Origin: Acidimicrobiaceae bacterium
Lineage (GTDB): Bacteria; Actinomycetota; Acidimicrobiia; Acidimicrobiales; Aldehydirespiratoraceae
DNA: 33,639 nucleotides
Assembly (NCBI GenBank): GCA_009843735.1
Contig: VYCW01000133.1
Coordinates: forward strand, 1 to 33,639
Reading direction: 5' to 3'
Below are positions 10,069 to 18,016 of this stretch, piece after piece. Made by a program: the position numbers and the translations under genes. The notes beneath the pieces are model-generated. The model worked only from the letters and a program-made list of their open reading frames with translations. It was not told the origin of the DNA and searched no databases. Numbering within the stretch: position 1 is the first letter of the stretch; each line of letters starts with the position of its first letter.

Positions 10069-11010
10069 CTAGGCGAGCAGGGCCTCGACTGATGCGGCCC
10101 AGCCGACGTGACCGCCGAGGGTGGCGGGGTCGAATCCGGGCACCGCCAGCGACGACACGCCCAGCTCGCAGGCGATGGCCGCGATCGGTGCGGGGTCACC
10201 ACTCTCGAAGACCAGATCCTCGAGCGCGGCGGGCGGGACCAGGCCTCCGGCGGCCGCGGTGTCGCCCCGTACGAGCTGTTCCCGGATGTCTGCGACGAGA
10301 CTGCCGTCCAGTCCCCACTCCTGGCGCACTTCCGCCGCGGTGTTGAGGGATGCGTAGACGGCGACGTGCATGATCGACGCGTGCGGGGCGTCGTCGTGGC
10401 GGACGAGCGGGGCCCAGATCAGCTCCGGCGGTCGGGCTCGGTGGGCGGCGCCGTCACCGATGACCGAAACCGAGCGCCGGAGATCCGACGCGGGGATCGC
10501 CCAAAGCAGAACCCGGTCGGCCAGCGCCCCGGCCGCACGCATCATCTGGTCGCCCCGCCCCGCCATCAGGATCGGGACGGCATCCAGGTCGACGTCGAGA
10601 CCGCGGCCGGAGGCCGCGTCGAGCGTCCCGTCGCCGGCGACCCCGCGCAGGAACGCCACGAGCTCGGTGACCAGCGCGGGCGCGTCACGCCGGGAGATCC
10701 CGGCTGCGGCGGTGACCTCCGATCCACCGGCCGCGATCCCGCAGAACACCCGCCCGGGCGCCATCTCCTGCAGGGTGGCCAGCGCAGAGGCGGTGTGGAA
10801 CCGGTGGCGCAGGTACGGGTTCGTCATGGCCGGCCCGAGTTCGATCCGCTCCGTGGCCGCCGCGACCTGGCCGAGCAGCATCCACACGTCGCGCCACCAG
10901 AAGGCATCGGCGACGCCTATCCACTGCGCCCCCGCGTCCTCGGCGGCCTGTGCGAGGGCCACCGCCTGGCTGGCATCCGGGTTGGCCACGTGATTGATCA
11001 CGCCGACCAT
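10069..11010 (-). CDS. LLM class (luciferase-like) flavin/F420-dependent oxidoreductase
   Basis: 313 residues; the ATG at 11010 shares one base with the TGA of the upstream LLM gene, so the two are probably translated together. The family folds as a TIM barrel and uses FMN or F420 to oxidise, reduce or monooxygenate small molecules. Typical blocks are AEDAGAQWIGVADAFWWRDVW (19-39), RIELGPAMTNPYLRHRFHTASALATLQEMAPGRVFCGIAAG and PILMAGRGDQMMRAAGALADRV. Similarity to MER-like, F420-using actinobacterial proteins is suggestive, but the cofactor cannot be fixed by eye. It lies between another LLM gene and the amidohydrolase. Confidence 0.9.
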   Translation of the reverse strand: MVGVINHVANPDASQAVALAQAAEDAGAQWIGVADAFWWRDVWMLLGQVAAATERIELGPAMTNPYLRHRFHTASALATLQEMAPGRVFCGIAAGGSEVTAAAGISRRDAPALVTELVAFLRGVAGDGTLDAASGRGLDVDLDAVPILMAGRGDQMMRAAGALADRVLLWAIPASDLRRSVSVIGDGAAHRARPPELIWAPLVRHDDAPHASIMHVAVYASLNTAAEVRQEWGLDGSLVADIREQLVRGDTAAAGGLVPPAALEDLVFESGDPAPIAAIACELGVSSLAVPGFDPATLGGHVGWAASVEALLA

Positions 11011-11990
11011 CAGCTGCCTCCCAGCTCGGCGGTCATGGCTGCGAAGGCCTCGGCGGCATGGTCCACACCGTCGCGCAGGTCATCCTGGAGCAGGGCGAGG
11101 CCGATGCTCGTGGGCCGATGCTGGCGCACGAGTTCCGCCAGCCTGCTTCCCACCACCGGGGGCTCGCCCACCAGCATCATCCGTTCGAGCACCGTGTCGT
11201 CGACCAGCCTCCGTGCTGGCTCGGGGTCGCCGTCGCGGCTCGCCTTCGCGGCTGCCTGCACCGCGGCCAGGTCGAGCCCGAGCTCATCGCGCACCTCCGG
11301 TGGCGTGTCGAGCAGCCCCCAGATCATCTCGGGCCGGTGCCGCTCCACCGCCTTCTCGGTGAACGCCACGCTCGGGTAGAGCGCGATGTCGATCGGGCGG
11401 ACCGAGCGGGCCCAGCTGACCACAGCCGGGTAGCGGAACGGGGGCATGCCGGACACGAAGGCACCGTCGGCCCGCTGCGACGCGAGGCGGTTCAGGCGGG
11501 GGCCGCGGGCGCCCACGAACACGGGGAGCGGTGCACCGGCTGCCGCCTCGGTGATCGCCACGTCGGGGGGCGAATACCCGGCCGCAGGCTCGTGGGCGGC
11601 CACGGCGCGGGTGATGTCAAGGAACTCGCTCATGCGGTGCAGCGGTCGGGAGGCCTCCAAGCCGAACGGCGACAGCGACAGCTGGCCTCCCGCACCGACC
11701 CCCAGCACCGCCCGGCCGCCGCTGAGCTCGTGGATGGTGAGCATGCTCGCGGCGGTCACACCGGGGTGGCGCACATAGGGGTTGGTGATGCCGGTGGCCA
11801 GCCGGATCCGGTCGGTGATTACCGCGGCCGCGGCCAGCACCGCGAACGGGTCGCGGGCGGGGCCCTCGTCGCCTACCCACAGCTCGTCGAGACCGAGATC
11901 CTCGACATGGCGGGCCAGATCGACCAGCTCGGGCGCCGGTGCCTCCGGGAACACCCACACGCCGACCGCGGGAGCGGTGTCGCCGCTCAC
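11010..11990 (-). CDS. LLM class flavin/F420-dependent oxidoreductase
   Basis: 326 residues from a GTG at 11990 that lies 23 bp from the divergent start of the AhpD-like gene. Family blocks include LARHVEDLGLDELWVGDEGPARDPFAVLAAAA, RIRLATGITNPYVRHPGVTAASMLTIHELSGGRAVLGVGAGG and PLPVFVGARGPRLNRLASQRADGAFVSG. It is paralogous to the following gene with the same NPYxRHP/H core, and the stop/start overlap (TGATG) suggests a stoichiometric pair. Role unknown; membership of a degradative pathway with the amidohydrolase and serine hydrolase nearby is inference. Confidence 0.9.
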   Translation of the reverse strand: MSGDTAPAVGVWVFPEAPAPELVDLARHVEDLGLDELWVGDEGPARDPFAVLAAAAVITDRIRLATGITNPYVRHPGVTAASMLTIHELSGGRAVLGVGAGGQLSLSPFGLEASRPLHRMSEFLDITRAVAAHEPAAGYSPPDVAITEAAAGAPLPVFVGARGPRLNRLASQRADGAFVSGMPPFRYPAVVSWARSVRPIDIALYPSVAFTEKAVERHRPEMIWGLLDTPPEVRDELGLDLAAVQAAAKASRDGDPEPARRLVDDTVLERMMLVGEPPVVGSRLAELVRQHRPTSIGLALLQDDLRDGVDHAAEAFAAMTAELGGS

Positions 11991-12013
11991 GGCACCGGCC
12001 TACCATCGTGGTC

Positions 12014-12592
12014 ATGGCCTGGATCGACACCGTCTCGTGGTCCGACGCCGAGGGCCCGCTCCGGGACGCCTACGACTGGCAGGCGGCGGCGCTGGGGGAG
12101 CCGGCCGAGTTCACGATGCTCGGGAGCTTGTATCCCGCCATCGTCGAGGAGCGGCTCCGGCTCTACCGCACCGTCGAGCACTGCCCGTCGCAGCTCACTC
12201 CGATCGAGCGCCAGTCGGCCGCCCTCGTGACGTCCCGGCTGAATGGCACCGACCACTGCGCCTCGGGGCTGCGACTCAAACTCGAGTCGCTCGGCCTGGC
12301 CGCCGCGGTGCTCGACGCCATCGACGCCGACCCGGCCAATGTGAACTCCGGCGACGACCGCTTCGACGCGATCTGCGCCTACGCCGCCAAGCTGACGCGG
12401 TCGCCTGACGCCATTGTCGAGGACGATGTTGATCGGCTGCGCGAGCACGGGCTGAGCGACCTGGACATCCTCGATCTCAACAACATGGTCGCCTACTACG
12501 CCTACATCAACCGGGTGGTGATGGGCCTCGGGCTGCGCAGCGAGATGACCACCACCCGGCAGGCCACGAGCGCGGTTCCCGGCGAGCGCTGA
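12014..12592 (+). CDS. AhpD/carboxymuconolactone-decarboxylase-like protein with incomplete CxxC motif
   Basis: 192 residues from the ATG at 12014. An all-helical AhpD-like fold is suggested by LTPIERQSAALVTSRLNGTDHCASGLRLKLESLG. Peroxidase-related members carry CxxC plus a nearby His (NGCxYCxxxH). Here the first Cys position is Thr79, Cys82 remains, and the His position is a hydrophobic or basic residue, so classical disulfide chemistry looks impossible. It is divergent from the LLM pair, with 23 bp between start codons, and convergent with a third LLM gene 12 bp away. It may be a non-redox CMD-type partner of the LLM enzymes; function unassigned. Confidence 0.85.
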   Translation: MAWIDTVSWSDAEGPLRDAYDWQAAALGEPAEFTMLGSLYPAIVEERLRLYRTVEHCPSQLTPIERQSAALVTSRLNGTDHCASGLRLKLESLGLAAAVLDAIDADPANVNSGDDRFDAICAYAAKLTRSPDAIVEDDVDRLREHGLSDLDILDLNNMVAYYAYINRVVMGLGLRSEMTTTRQATSAVPGER

Positions 12593-12603
12593 CACCGGGC
12601 CGC

Positions 12604-13407
12604 TCATAGACGCGGCATCACTTCGGCGGCGAGGACTTCCACGGTTCGCAGCGAGCTGGTGTCGTCCTGTCCGGGGATGATCGAGAGGTCTCGCACTCCC
12701 AGTGCGGCGTAGCGGCCGATGGTGTCGACCATCTCGTCCACCGAACCGGTGGTCGCGTGCCACTCGACGACGTCGCCGGTCACGTCGTGGGCGCCGTACT
12801 CGAGCCGGGTCCGGTGGGCCAGGAACTCCCCGCCCGCGTCGAAGAACTGCCGCGCCACCGGCGCGAGCTCGTCGGGAGTGGCCCGCGACGACAGGAAGGG
12901 AAGGCCCAGCGTCGCCGCTCGGGTCATCGTCCTCGCCGCTCCGGCCAGCCACACCGGCGGCGGACCGGTGCCGGCCGGTCCCGGCGACAGGGTCTCGTCG
13001 ACGAGAAGGCGCCGGAGGGCCGCCAGGCGGTCGTCGAACACGGCCGCACGATCTCCGAAGGCGATGCCCCCCGCCTCCAGGTCGTGGGCCCAGAATCCGG
13101 GCGTGACGACGAGCACGAGCCCGCCGCCCGCCATCCGGTGGAGCGTGTTGGCCTGCTTGGCCAGCCAGGCCGGGTCGCGTAGCGGGAGGATGGCGGCCGC
13201 GATGCCGGTGCGGGCGGTGGGAAAGCGCCCGGCCAGCCAGGCCAGCTCGGTCAGGCTCTCCATTGCTCCGGCCCAGCCCACGAAGTCGGGGTTGGCGAGG
13301 TAGCCGTCACCGAGCCACAGCGTGTCAAGACCGCCCTCCACCGCGATCCGGCTCAACTCGAGCGTGGTCTGCTGGGTCGTGGCGAACGGCGAGATCCCGA
13401 CCCGCAT
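12604..13407 (-). CDS. LLM class flavin/F420-dependent oxidoreductase (third paralogue)
   Basis: 267 residues. The start was placed at the ATG at 13407 because the protein then begins MRVGISPFATTQQTTLELSRIAVEGGLDTLWLGDGYL, the usual first strand and helix of LLM proteins. The frame is open further upstream into the beta-lactamase-like gene, but that extension shows no homology. Other blocks are GIAAAILPLRDPAWLAKQANTLHRMAGGGLVLVVTPG and PPVWLAGAARTMTRAATLG. It is somewhat short for the family (usually ~280-350). Downstream of the serine hydrolase on the same strand (65-bp gap), so possibly cotranscribed. Confidence 0.88.
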   Translation of the reverse strand: MRVGISPFATTQQTTLELSRIAVEGGLDTLWLGDGYLANPDFVGWAGAMESLTELAWLAGRFPTARTGIAAAILPLRDPAWLAKQANTLHRMAGGGLVLVVTPGFWAHDLEAGGIAFGDRAAVFDDRLAALRRLLVDETLSPGPAGTGPPPVWLAGAARTMTRAATLGLPFLSSRATPDELAPVARQFFDAGGEFLAHRTRLEYGAHDVTGDVVEWHATTGSVDEMVDTIGRYAALGVRDLSIIPGQDDTSSLRTVEVLAAEVMPRL

Positions 13408-13472
13408 CTCATCGATGCTAGGGGGATCGCCCGGGTGCGGTGGCGTTGCGGCTGCGATGATCGATCGCCTGC

Positions 13473-14651
13473 CTACAGATGGCGGTAGGTGGCGGTCTCG
13501 ACGGCGAGGTAGAGCTGCAGCGAGCGGGCGTCGGCGAACGGGAGTTGCTGGCTCATGTAGGTGCCCGAGACCTGGTTGTCCATGTCGATCCAGAAGAAGG
13601 AGTTGGCTATGCCAGCCCACATGAGCCCGCCGGCGGGGCGGCCGGTGGGCAGCGGCTCCTCGTTGATCTGGAAGGTCAGGCCCCATGACTTCTGGACGTC
13701 GGGGAAGAACTCGGCGTCGTTGGTGAGCTCGGGCATCGCCGAGTGCAACGCGACCACCCGCAGGTCTCCGATGTGGTTGGCCGTCATCTCATCGACGGTG
13801 TCGGGGCGCAGCACCTTCACGCCGTTGCGGCTGCCCCGGCCGAGGATCATCTGAAGGAACCGGCAGTAGTCCCGGGTCGTGCTGTAGAGCCCGCCGCCGC
13901 CGGAAGGGAATCTCGGTTCGGGGGAGCGGGGGAGGTCTCTGGCGGCGAGCGAGCCGTCGGGCAGCCGGACATGCACCACCGACAGGCGTGACTGCATCTC
14001 GTCGCTGAGGCTGAAGGCGGTCGAGTCCATGCCCAGCGGACCGAGGATGTGCTCGTCGAAGTAGTCGTCGAGCCGCTGGCCCGAGACCTCCTCCACCATG
14101 CGGCCCACGTAGTCGATGCTGATGCCGTACATCCAGCGCTCCCCGGGATCGAACAGCGCCGGCACGGTGGTGGTCGCCACCAACTCGCCGCTGGTCATCG
14201 AGTCGGTGCCGGTGGCCTGGTGATAGCGGAGCAGGGTCTCGCTCCAGTACGGGTAGCCGAACCCGGCGGTGTGGGTCAGCAGACGGCGCAGCGAGATCTG
14301 GCCCCTGGCCGGGCGCACCACCGGCTGCCCGTCGCGGTCGAAGCCCTCAAGCACTCCCGCGTCGGCGAGGTTGGGCAGCACGCTCGAGGCGGGCTCGTCG
14401 AGGTGGAGCTCGCCTCGCTCCACGAGCTGCATGGCCGCCGTGCCGGTGATGGCCTTGGTCATCGAGGCGATCCAGCAGACCGTGTCGAGCGTCATCGGTA
14501 GGGCGCTGGCCCCGGCAGCCGCGGTCCGGCTCCCCGCAGCCGCGGCGGCGAGCAGCCCGTCGCCGGTGACCACCTGGGCCGCCGCCCCGACGACGTCGCC
14601 GGCGCTCACACCCCGGTCGAGGATGTTCTGCACCTCGGTCTGAAGCGTCAC
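13473..14651 (-). CDS. Serine hydrolase of the class C beta-lactamase/esterase family
   Basis: 392 residues from the GTG at 14651, seven bases after the upstream GcvT-like stop, with an AGG ribosome motif. The catalytic motif SxxK is Ser63-Met-Thr-Lys66 within VCWIASMTKAITGTAAMQLVERGELHLDEP, as in family VIII esterases, EstB and DD-peptidase-like proteins. Tyr175 in WMYGISIDYVGRMVEEVSG is the likely second catalytic motif. The lines RRLLTHTAGFGYPYW and FPSGGGGLYSTTRDYCRFLQMIL are typical of the beta-lactamase domain. There is no signal peptide, so it is probably cytoplasmic and acts on a small ester or amide rather than on beta-lactams or peptidoglycan. Substrate unknown. Confidence 0.9.
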   Translation of the reverse strand: MTLQTEVQNILDRGVSAGDVVGAAAQVVTGDGLLAAAAAGSRTAAAGASALPMTLDTVCWIASMTKAITGTAAMQLVERGELHLDEPASSVLPNLADAGVLEGFDRDGQPVVRPARGQISLRRLLTHTAGFGYPYWSETLLRYHQATGTDSMTSGELVATTTVPALFDPGERWMYGISIDYVGRMVEEVSGQRLDDYFDEHILGPLGMDSTAFSLSDEMQSRLSVVHVRLPDGSLAARDLPRSPEPRFPSGGGGLYSTTRDYCRFLQMILGRGSRNGVKVLRPDTVDEMTANHIGDLRVVALHSAMPELTNDAEFFPDVQKSWGLTFQINEEPLPTGRPAGGLMWAGIANSFFWIDMDNQVSGTYMSQQLPFADARSLQLYLAVETATYRHL

Positions 14652-14658
14652 GGGTGCC

Positions 14659-15894
14659 TCAGCCTCTGCGTTTGTCCTCGATGAAGGGGAGGTCAGCCAC
14701 GGTGACGCCGACATCAGCCGATTCGCTCTCGGCGTGCCATTCCATAGCCAGGGCGGTGCCTGCCTGGGCCAAGTCGGTCCTGACCTGACAGAGACCAATC
14801 ATCTTTCTGAGCACGGGGCTCCAGCAGACGCTGCTGGCGTGCCCGACATGGTGGCCTTCGTGCTCTAGCGGATAGCGGGTCCAGCTGATCCGGCGTGAGA
14901 TCTCCGGTGGGGCTCCGATCCTGTCATAGAGCGAGACGATGTCATTCCAGTTGACTTCCAGGCCCATCAGCGCCCGCGCCGGTCCCCGCTGGTGTTCTTC
15001 GAGCAGCGCATCGCGGCCGACGAAATCGGCCGGCTTGTCGAAGTCGACGAACCGGCCGAGATTGAGTTCGAGCGGCGACGACAGCGTCTCACTGTCGGTG
15101 CTCTCGTAGGCAGCGACCAGAGCGTCGGGTCCGGCTGTCATGTACTCGAGGCCGGGCATGAGGATTCCCGCTTCGACCCGGGCGATGTTCTGTGCGTTGT
15201 GCCCGCACGGAACGATGCCGTGGGGTTCGCCCGCGGCCATGATCGCGTCGTAGACCTCCAGCGCGACTTCTCTCGGCACCCAGAACTCGAAACCAGGCTG
15301 GCCGGTGAAGCCCACCCGCCAGACATAGAGTTCGACCCCGCCGGGAAGCTGTGCCCTGCGGCCCCGGGCGAAGCGAAGACTCTGCCAGTCCTCGCCTGGG
15401 ATCAATGCCTCCAGGACATTCAGTGACTTCGGGCCCTGCATCGCCAGAACGCCGAACTTGGCGGAGATGTCTTCGATCTCGACGTCGAACCGGCCGCGAT
15501 GCTGCTCGAACCACAGCGTCATCGGGTTGCCACTGTTGACATAGCTCCCGTCGTCGAGCCGGAAGACCGGATGCTCGTCGATCAGCTTCCCGTCGTGGTC
15601 ACACCACGGCGTGTAGTAGAGCTGGTTCACCTCGATCTTGGAGACGTCCCTCGGCAACAGATAGTCCAGGAAGTCCGCTGCCCCGGGCCCCGAGAACGAG
15701 TACTTCGTCATAGGCGACTTGTCCTCGACCATGACTCCGTCGTGGATCGCGCCCAACTCGACCTCGAGCCCGACGAACACCTCCGGCAAGTGGTACTGGT
15801 CCCATGCGACCCACCGCGCTGCATGGTTCAGCTGCGCCGTCCGCCGGTTGAACATCGTCCCGGTGAACACCGAAGGATCGAAGTCTGCCGTCAT
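14659..15894 (-). CDS. GcvT-like tetrahydrofolate-dependent demethylase/aminomethyltransferase
   Basis: 411 residues; the ATG at 15894 has AGGAGG about ten bases upstream. Conserved GcvT lines are visible: SPMTKYSFSGPGAADFLDYLLPRDVSKIEVNQLYYTPWCDHDGKLIDE, FGVLAMQGPKSLNVLEAL, and the folate-site region IARVEAGILMPGLEY with its conserved Glu. The C-terminal barrel includes LEHEGHHVGHASSVCWSPVLRKMIGLC. Relatives outside the glycine cleavage system move methyl groups from N-, O- or S-methylated compounds (DMSP demethylase DmdA, LigM, sarcosine/dimethylglycine enzymes) to tetrahydrofolate. Which substrate it uses is not visible; a methylated osmolyte is an attractive guess given the betaine importers nearby. 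The upstream region carries a copy of the LysR promoter segment. Confidence 0.88.
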   Translation of the reverse strand: MTADFDPSVFTGTMFNRRTAQLNHAARWVAWDQYHLPEVFVGLEVELGAIHDGVMVEDKSPMTKYSFSGPGAADFLDYLLPRDVSKIEVNQLYYTPWCDHDGKLIDEHPVFRLDDGSYVNSGNPMTLWFEQHRGRFDVEIEDISAKFGVLAMQGPKSLNVLEALIPGEDWQSLRFARGRRAQLPGGVELYVWRVGFTGQPGFEFWVPREVALEVYDAIMAAGEPHGIVPCGHNAQNIARVEAGILMPGLEYMTAGPDALVAAYESTDSETLSSPLELNLGRFVDFDKPADFVGRDALLEEHQRGPARALMGLEVNWNDIVSLYDRIGAPPEISRRISWTRYPLEHEGHHVGHASSVCWSPVLRKMIGLCQVRTDLAQAGTALAMEWHAESESADVGVTVADLPFIEDKRRG

Positions 15895-15950
15895 CGCGTG
15901 GTTTCCTCCTCGGTGGCCCTAGGACCATAGCCGGTGGCTGTTGTGAAGAT

Positions 15951-16044
15951 TTAGACATGCTAATTATGAATGGCTGACCCGCAAGTTGCAGCTCTGTTCA
16001 GAGGTTTAGTCGCAAGAAGGCAGTCTATGGTGAATGGCTGATGG
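15951..16044. repeat. Diverged ~94-bp repeat, copy 1 (upstream of GcvT-like gene)
   Basis: Aligns without gaps to 17242-17335 with about 73 of 94 positions matching by hand count, including identical blocks TTAGACATGC, ATTATGAA and GCTCTGTTCA. On the minus strand both copies hold an ATG starting Met-Ser-Lys; in copy 2 this is the LysR start. Here the Met-Ser-Lys frame continues only into unrelated sequence. Likely a duplicated promoter/leader. Confidence 0.75.
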
Positions 16045-16307
16045 ACCGCAGCGCCCTCCGGAGAATCGGTGTCTCCATCGAGCAATTCTTCCGCTTCCTC
16101 ACGCTGCTGGGCCGGGGACTCAGGGAACGACCCGGCCGGGAGGTGACTGCGAGAGAACGCGCTCAGGCCGCCAACCGCACACGCAAGGCCATTTTCCTGA
16201 CGAAGTTCGGTCCCTACACCGGCCCCGAGAGCGACAAAGTGCTCGGCATGGAGTTGAGGGACGGGCACAAGCGTCCGCAGACCGACCCCAAGAACGTGCC
16301 TTCATGA
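16041..16307 (+). CDS. Hypothetical small basic protein (uncertain)
   Basis: An 88-residue frame starting at an ATG at the end of repeat copy 1 and overlapping the last six bases of the convergent LysR gene. It encodes a basic protein (MDRSALRRIGVSIEQFFRFL ... KFGPYTGPES). I recognise no family, and no ribosome site is evident. If it is not a gene, 15895-16301 holds only the repeat and otherwise nothing that I can identify. It could be a remnant of a larger gene moved with the repeat. Confidence 0.3.
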   Translation: MDRSALRRIGVSIEQFFRFLTLLGRGLRERPGREVTARERAQAANRTRKAIFLTKFGPYTGPESDKVLGMELRDGHKRPQTDPKNVPS

Positions 16308-17249
16308 ACGGCGATGGCCGCCACTCTGACCCGGACTGTGGACGGGTCCCGGACGGAGCCTGCCCGTAAGCAGCGTGATGAAGTCCCGAACGTGTGGCGG
16401 AGTCGGGCGGTTCTTCGGAAGGTAGGCGTTGATCACGTCCGGCTGCGGCATCGTGAGGTCGGTCAGAGCTACGAGCAGCCCGGCGTCGATGCGCGGTTGG
16501 ACGGACCGGGCCCAGCCCAGAGCGACACCCTCGCCGCGTTCGGCCACATCAAGGCACACCTGGTAGGAGCTGAACGTCATGCCGTCAGTCCTCGACGGGC
16601 TGTCGGTGCCGAACGATTCGAGGAACTGGGACCAGTCGATCCAGTCCTTGTTGTCGTAGGCGACGTGGAGCAGTGGGAGTTCCCTGAGATCGGCGGCCGA
16701 CAGCTCGGCGGGCAGCCGGTCGGCGAAGGTGGGCGAGCACACGGGGTACACCGAGTCGTCGCCGATCGGCACGACCTCGTACGGGTTGGGCCCGCTGCGC
16801 CAGTACTGCAGGCCGACGTCGAAGTCCTCCCTGGTGGTCTCGATTGGCTCGAAGGAGGACAGCATCCGGATCTTGAGCTCGGGGTTGGCGCGCTGGAAGT
16901 CGCCTAGAACGGGCGCCACGAGACTGGTCGCCAGGGACAGGTCCGAGAAGATCGTCATGCTCGACGCGTCGGTGCGGCGACGCAGCAGATCGGTCGTCCG
17001 GGAGATCTCGCCCAGCGCGAGCCGCACTGACGCGGCAAGGACCTCGGCGTCGGGCGTCGGGACGACGTCGTACCTGTGGCGCTCGAACAGCGTCACCCCG
17101 AGATCCGCCTCCAGTTCCGCGATCCGCCGGCTCACGGTGGCCTGGGAGTAGTGGAGTTCTTCGGCGGCGCGGGTGAAGTTCTGGAGCCGGTATGCGGCCT
17201 CAAAGGGCACCAGCGTGACCAGAGGTGGTAGTCGTGGGTACTTAGACAT
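16302..17249 (-). CDS. LysR-family transcriptional regulator
   Basis: 315 residues from the ATG at 17249. N-terminal winged HTH at about residues 15-60 (FTRAAEELHYSQATVSRRIAELEADLGVTLFERHRY), then a linker helix and a two-lobed periplasmic-binding-like effector domain (~90-300) beginning MTIFSDLSLATSLVAPVLGDFQ. The pattern resembles GcvA-type LysR regulators. It lies downstream and on the same strand relative to its own promoter repeat (17242-17335), a copy of which precedes the GcvT-like gene, so a regulatory link between the two is plausible. Effector unknown. Confidence 0.93.
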   Translation of the reverse strand: MSKYPRLPPLVTLVPFEAAYRLQNFTRAAEELHYSQATVSRRIAELEADLGVTLFERHRYDVVPTPDAEVLAASVRLALGEISRTTDLLRRRTDASSMTIFSDLSLATSLVAPVLGDFQRANPELKIRMLSSFEPIETTREDFDVGLQYWRSGPNPYEVVPIGDDSVYPVCSPTFADRLPAELSAADLRELPLLHVAYDNKDWIDWSQFLESFGTDSPSRTDGMTFSSYQVCLDVAERGEGVALGWARSVQPRIDAGLLVALTDLTMPQPDVINAYLPKNRPTPPHVRDFITLLTGRLRPGPVHSPGQSGGHRRS

Positions 17250-17335
17250 GCCGATTATGAATTACTGAGCCACAATCTGCAGCTCTGTTCAAGGGTTTCG
17301 TCTCTAGGGGTCAGCATACAGTGAATGACTGATGG
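17242..17335. repeat. Diverged ~94-bp repeat, copy 2 (promoter/start of LysR gene)
   Basis: Partner of 15951-16044, and includes the first codons of the LysR gene. LysR regulators often bind their own promoter, so conserved blocks such as GCTCTGTTCA and ATTATGAA are candidates for binding or promoter elements. The remaining gap 17336-17464 up to the next gene end shows nothing recognisable. Confidence 0.75.
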
Positions 17336-17464
17336 GATCACGTCGCCTCGATCCCTGACAGACATAGCGACAGCCATGTGGTGTGCCCTGGTATCGCGCG
17401 GCCGGGCGCGCATCGGCCACGAGTGCCTCTGGTTGAGTGCTTGGACCGTCGCGGGGGTGGGGAC

Positions 17465-18016
17465 TCAGCGGCTGAGCCGCTTGTCGAGGAGGCTCAACAG
17501 CTTGGTGGTGGTGTTCCAGTTGCGGATGGTCATGCTCTGGTATTGCGGGGTGCTGGCAATCCGGCTCAGCCGGCTTTGCGGTAGCCGCTCGCTGAGACGG
17601 GAGAAGTAGAGGACCCCGGTGCCGGGCCACGCCTGGTCGACGCCGTCTCGCAGGTCGACGGCTCGCAGGGCCTGGCTGCTCGACAGCGGCGCCTTCAGGA
17701 AGATCACATCGGAGTGATGGGTGTCCGGCGCCGCGCCGAAGGAGTCCGGTGCCCGGGTGACAACGTTGCGGAGCTGCCGGTGCGAGCGCACCACCACGAC
17801 GAGCGAGAGGCCGAAGGCGCTCTCCAGCATCGTCTCGATGCGACGCTCCAGCGAGGTCGGCGGTTCGTCGGACTCGAACAGCACGTTGCCGGACTGGATG
17901 TAGGTGCTGACCGCGACGTAACCGGCGTCCTCGAACGCGGCGCGCAGGTCGGCCATGCGCACGATGTTCTTGCCGCCCACATTGATTCCCCGCAGCAGCG
18001 CGACATAGGTCGGCAT
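17465..18016 (-). CDS. DUF1697 family protein
   Basis: 183 residues from the ATG at 18016, which shares one base with the stop of the HTH gene upstream. The start MPTYVALLRGINVGGKN-IVRMADLRAAFEDAGYVAVSTYIQSGNVLFES is diagnostic of DUF1697, a family of about 175-180 residues with no established biochemical role. The C-terminus RNWNTTTKLLSLLD is also typical. It is the last gene of a three-gene overlapping operon with a 53-residue protein and an HTH protein. Confidence 0.92.
   Translation of the reverse strand: MPTYVALLRGINVGGKNIVRMADLRAAFEDAGYVAVSTYIQSGNVLFESDEPPTSLERRIETMLESAFGLSLVVVVRSHRQLRNVVTRAPDSFGAAPDTHHSDVIFLKAPLSSSQALRAVDLRDGVDQAWPGTGVLYFSRLSERLPQSRLSRIASTPQYQSMTIRNWNTTTKLLSLLDKRLSR

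Noticed and set aside
10108-11379. A 423-residue open frame on the plus strand across the two LLM genes
   Set aside because: Antisense shadow; low-complexity composition and no recognisable domain, while both minus-strand genes show family blocks.
17325-17609. A 94-residue plus-strand frame near the LysR promoter
   Set aside because: Mostly antisense to the DUF1697 gene, with no ribosome site and no family resemblance.
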